Below, one piece after another: positions 51,901 to 53,242 of a stretch of DNA of 53,242 bases (positions within the stretch are counted from its first letter, which is position 1; each line of letters starts with the position of its first letter). The DNA lies in the NCBI RefSeq assembly GCF_000445475.1, contig NZ_AUPZ01000014.1:1-53242 (forward strand). Direction: 5' to 3'. The position numbers and the translations under genes are program-made. The notes under the pieces were generated by a model that searched no databases, was not told where the DNA came from, and saw only the letters and a program-made list of their open reading frames with translations. This DNA comes from Sulfurimonas hongkongensis. Lineage in GTDB: Bacteria; Campylobacterota; Campylobacteria; Campylobacterales; Sulfurimonadaceae.

Positions 51901-52745
51901 AGATTAAAAAAGACTCATATTTTCCATTATCTCTTTTATCAGTAGAAGAAATATTTGAACATTTAAAAAATATTTTTAAAGAAACGGTAGCACTTGGTGA
52001 AATAAAAAAAATATTAGCGTTTTTATCATTGGACTTTAAAACATATAGTAATTACAAATATATTGATTATAGTATCGATAGGCTGATGAGAAAAAAGGAA
52101 AGATTAAACTTATCTCCTTTTATAAGAATAGATGACAAATATCTTTTTGGACATCAATTACTTTTAAATGCTATAGATGGTTGGACTTTTCCATTATTTG
52201 AAGGGGATAGTCCTTTTAGTATTGATGATACAAATTTGGTAAAAAAAGAACTAACTAAAATTCATGATAAACTTGATAAAGATCTAGAAATTTTGACATG
52301 TAAGGAAGCTGTAAAGTCTTTAGGTGAAGAGTTTGTCAGATGCAATATAGATAAATTCCAAACACTTTCTAAAAAATTTCAACAGAAGCCATCTTGTGGA
52401 GAAATAGATTTACTTGTTATAAATCCCAATACCAAAATGGTATTTATAATGGATGCTAAAAATGTAAATAAGAAACTCCACATGTCAGCGATAGATAGAG
52501 AGTTGAATAAGTTTCTTAAAGGCAAAAAATCATATTTAATAAAGTTAAATAAAAAATTTGATTTTATTGAAGAAAATAAAGATGAAATACTAAAGCATTT
52601 CAAAATAGAAGATAAAAGTGGATGGAAAGTTAAAAAAGGCTTTGTTGTTAATACGCTATACATTTCTGCATTTTACAAAGAAAAAGTTGACTTTGTTTTG
52701 ATTGATGATTTAGGTAAGTTTTTACAACAAGATGAAAATTTATAA
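48939..52745 (+). CDS. 1268-residue protein with C-terminal PD-(D/E)XK nuclease signature
   Basis: A TTG start with AAAGGA upstream; the first ATG is 19 codons later. Residues 1-1100 match nothing I recognise: mostly helical, no signal peptide or membrane segment, with a Ser/Glu/Thr-rich linker near 945-965. The C-terminus has the pattern of a PD-(D/E)XK nuclease: Glu in SLGEEFVRCN (about 1130), CGEIDLLVINP with Asp1157, and IMDAKN with Asp1172 and Lys1174. It fills a 3.9-kb cassette alone, unusually large for an integron. Nuclease cassettes of this kind are often anti-phage defence genes; that role is an inference. Confidence 0.8.
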   Translation: MQNELIEQFTQYNKKEFYQWLIVSMVHPSNQKFGIRCELLIHTLISINEEKFSNKILIREEFEEFISWFEQKYSNHFLMMEDFEPFKQAKLIPLFLDGEKYYFFYGSLERPYEALKQFHEIVFSVNIEELNNIKSEFLFSLQRQTDILTKLRSDYEAQSENTSMYIPSLEFFNKYKSFFEVDCVDIKHLHNSKKIPPLTETEKMFDFGIDDSVSNAKIPQLETDDTDLKDSIYFYEMGINNFNGLYTKIDNKFFIIPFESHIETIYNLTSKIIYNEKFQYMDRINDSMFQRMMKMLSYFFSPPHRLDGLMDMSKNIHSKYFDTLAQIDSNKVILFKFIPHSNNLQNSIGDIAQKSFEELEKMKLVDELFMFRFERKKHMVNMNQTPIDMSEIKIMIIFEELTLNYMLGFAEDWKEKNIFIYNSLDIKPILQLLSEKETDNNTTLWQYLEAEKRQSLHNNNPIQMDALDSFAVYYENESFAIMGQQPDLMMFVTHSWSDFYHKHLYEKYQDNIYELVESSFPNKFNRIAHLGNSTYEYIDTSMIDGGRCVKHQNKLIWIVYPSNGFNLKDEEIRVSMFIAEFLSFYIDRYKESIFEFLKNFSFDINTQDFMISIFPDSFVKQNEDLEHLLQYANKIDDKENIVFSSQIRKYIYNEIFTAVVITSKLERLENTFGYKEHINPEKYIFKKFIESLLLALNIQSQKNSVSKFIENIWDIKERAFVLENKPVDNARLEGYQKPLLFQPSFIANVNQEMVNYLKQLSIESKEYWVEDAKQLNNLIFEFLQKKLEDRISQFDSSILIYAYKQIEYIEGKREKEKNQMKFDVEKYIEFDIHERYYKEKIETSELAVSAKHILHTTLKVTPQGAKSISEHDWYYLMACSKIINETIQRSDQLHYRLAKTGIEITSSYELIDIDKSSDIDFNAHYKQTTSSQIISAKNESTITESSEEEENTKVSSPFNEQLNSAWNSEYGFYLENMIKVMMALGRFEIKKDSYFPLSLLSVEEIFEHLKNIFKETVALGEIKKILAFLSLDFKTYSNYKYIDYSIDRLMRKKERLNLSPFIRIDDKYLFGHQLLLNAIDGWTFPLFEGDSPFSIDDTNLVKKELTKIHDKLDKDLEILTCKEAVKSLGEEFVRCNIDKFQTLSKKFQQKPSCGEIDLLVINPNTKMVFIMDAKNVNKKLHMSAIDRELNKFLKGKKSYLIKLNKKFDFIEENKDEILKHFKIEDKSGWKVKKGFVVNTLYISAFYKEKVDFVLIDDLGKFLQQDENL

Positions 52746-52796
52746 CAAATCCTTGCACCGAACAGGTTCCCCTGTCAGTGAAGTCAACCGTTATGT
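52740..52796 (+). other. attC site after the large nuclease cassette
   Basis: TTATAAC and GTTATGT boxes around CACCGAACAGG and CCTGTCAGTG arms. It is unrelated in sequence to the AGCCAATAA family, so the cassette probably came from another host. Confidence 0.8.
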
Positions 52797-52812
52797 ATAG
52801 GAAAAGGTAGTT

Positions 52813-53133
52813 ATGAAAAATAAATTTATAGAAAATATTGGTGTTTGGATATTAGTTGGCTTATTAATTTTTTCAATATATTCACACTATAAGACTGGTG
52901 AAGACCTTGAAAATATATGTATCAAAGTTCAAGCATTAAATGAAGGATATTTAGACATAGAATCGCATGAAAAATTTATGTCTAATGGCATAGAGTTAGA
53001 TTCGATTGCTATAACAATGAAAAAACATAATGATTTAATGAATTCTAACTCCTCAGAAGCTAAAGCATACAAATGGTTTCGTTCTAATGCTAATGAAATA
53101 AAACAAATATGTGATAAAAGAATAGATGAATAA
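52813..53133 (+). CDS. small membrane-anchored protein
   Basis: 106 residues with one N-terminal helix (IGVWILVGLLIFSIYSHY) and a soluble domain with two cysteines (LENICIK and IKQICDK) that could form a disulfide if exported. No family recognised. It has its own cassette and the ribosome site AGGAAAAGG. Confidence 0.65.
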   Translation: MKNKFIENIGVWILVGLLIFSIYSHYKTGEDLENICIKVQALNEGYLDIESHEKFMSNGIELDSIAITMKKHNDLMNSNSSEAKAYKWFRSNANEIKQICDKRIDE

Positions 53134-53141
53134 TCATAAAT

Positions 53142-53211
53142 ACATAACAAATCATTGGAGAGAAATATTTGACCCTTGCGGCTCAAATATTTCTCAACTC
53201 AAACGTTATCC
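53142..53211 (+). other. attC site after the small membrane protein
   Basis: ACATAAC and GTTATCC boxes, arms GGAGAGAAATATTTGACCC and GCTCAAATATTTCTC, complete. Its sequence is the intact relative of the shortened site at 33894. Confidence 0.87.
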
Positions 53212-53227
53212 GCTCACTGCGTGACCG
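53205..53227 (+). repeat. 22-bp hairpin unit in array 2
   Basis: The same unit as at 36575, again followed at once by a core (GTTATAC, 53227). The next cassette begins at 53228 and leaves the window after 15 bases. Confidence 0.8.
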
Positions 53228-53242
53228 TTATACTTACAAAAC

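Noticed and set aside
29632-53227. Regularly repeated palindromes as a possible CRISPR array
   Set aside because: Repeats are hundreds to thousands of bases apart, differ in sequence and sit after genes. They are attC sites; no cas genes are present.

Overview
The window looks like a chromosome segment from a Campylobacterota (Epsilonproteobacteria) bacterium close to Sulfurimonas. The base composition is AT-rich. It carries a MutS7-type mutS with a C-terminal HNH nuclease, a complete selenocysteine locus, and a glycogen cluster built on GH57 enzymes. The genus is an inference from gene content; no 16S gene is present.

Left part (1-29148), ordinary chromosome. After the tail of a 7TM-GGDEF gene comes a compact selenium locus: mnmH, selB, selA, tRNA-Sec and selD. 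SelD itself contains an in-frame UGA (Sec16). Next is a long minus-strand operon for storage-glucan metabolism, in transcription order gap, pgi, a GT35 phosphorylase homologue, a CBM48 protein, a ManC-like/PMM fusion, two GH57 enzymes, galT, pgm, glgA2, a ROK glucokinase, glgA1 and glgB. ridA, dapE, a DUF302 protein and a DUF2231 protein follow.

Accessory region 1 (about 29395-36597) is an integron cassette array without an adjacent integrase. It opens with an attI-like site and holds about ten cassettes. These carry Cys-rich microproteins, three toxin-antitoxin pairs, a lipoprotein, a small P-loop protein, an ABM-methyltransferase fusion, a broken GNAT gene, a ribB under its own FMN riboswitch, a zinc-ribbon protein and two frameshifted membrane proteins. 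A GC-rich cassette without an ORF occurs twice complete and once cut short. The array ends exactly on the stop codon of mutS7.

Middle (36598-45384): mutS7, a minus-strand cluster of six tRNA genes separated by repeated hairpin elements, cinA and ileS.

Accessory region 2 (45362-53242): an IntI-type integrase, its attI, and a second array that runs off the window. Its cassettes encode a SWIM/zinc-ribbon protein, a BrnT/BrnA pair, a 1268-residue protein with a C-terminal PD-(D/E)XK nuclease signature, and a small membrane protein. The two attI sites share the same spacing of their TTAACACACA-type repeats, so the one integrase probably serves two platforms about 17 kb apart. The same 22-bp hairpin-forming unit occurs in both arrays, including at the end of array 1. 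The best candidates for something undescribed are this two-platform integron with its mini-cassette, the large nuclease cassette, and the tRNA-spacer hairpins.
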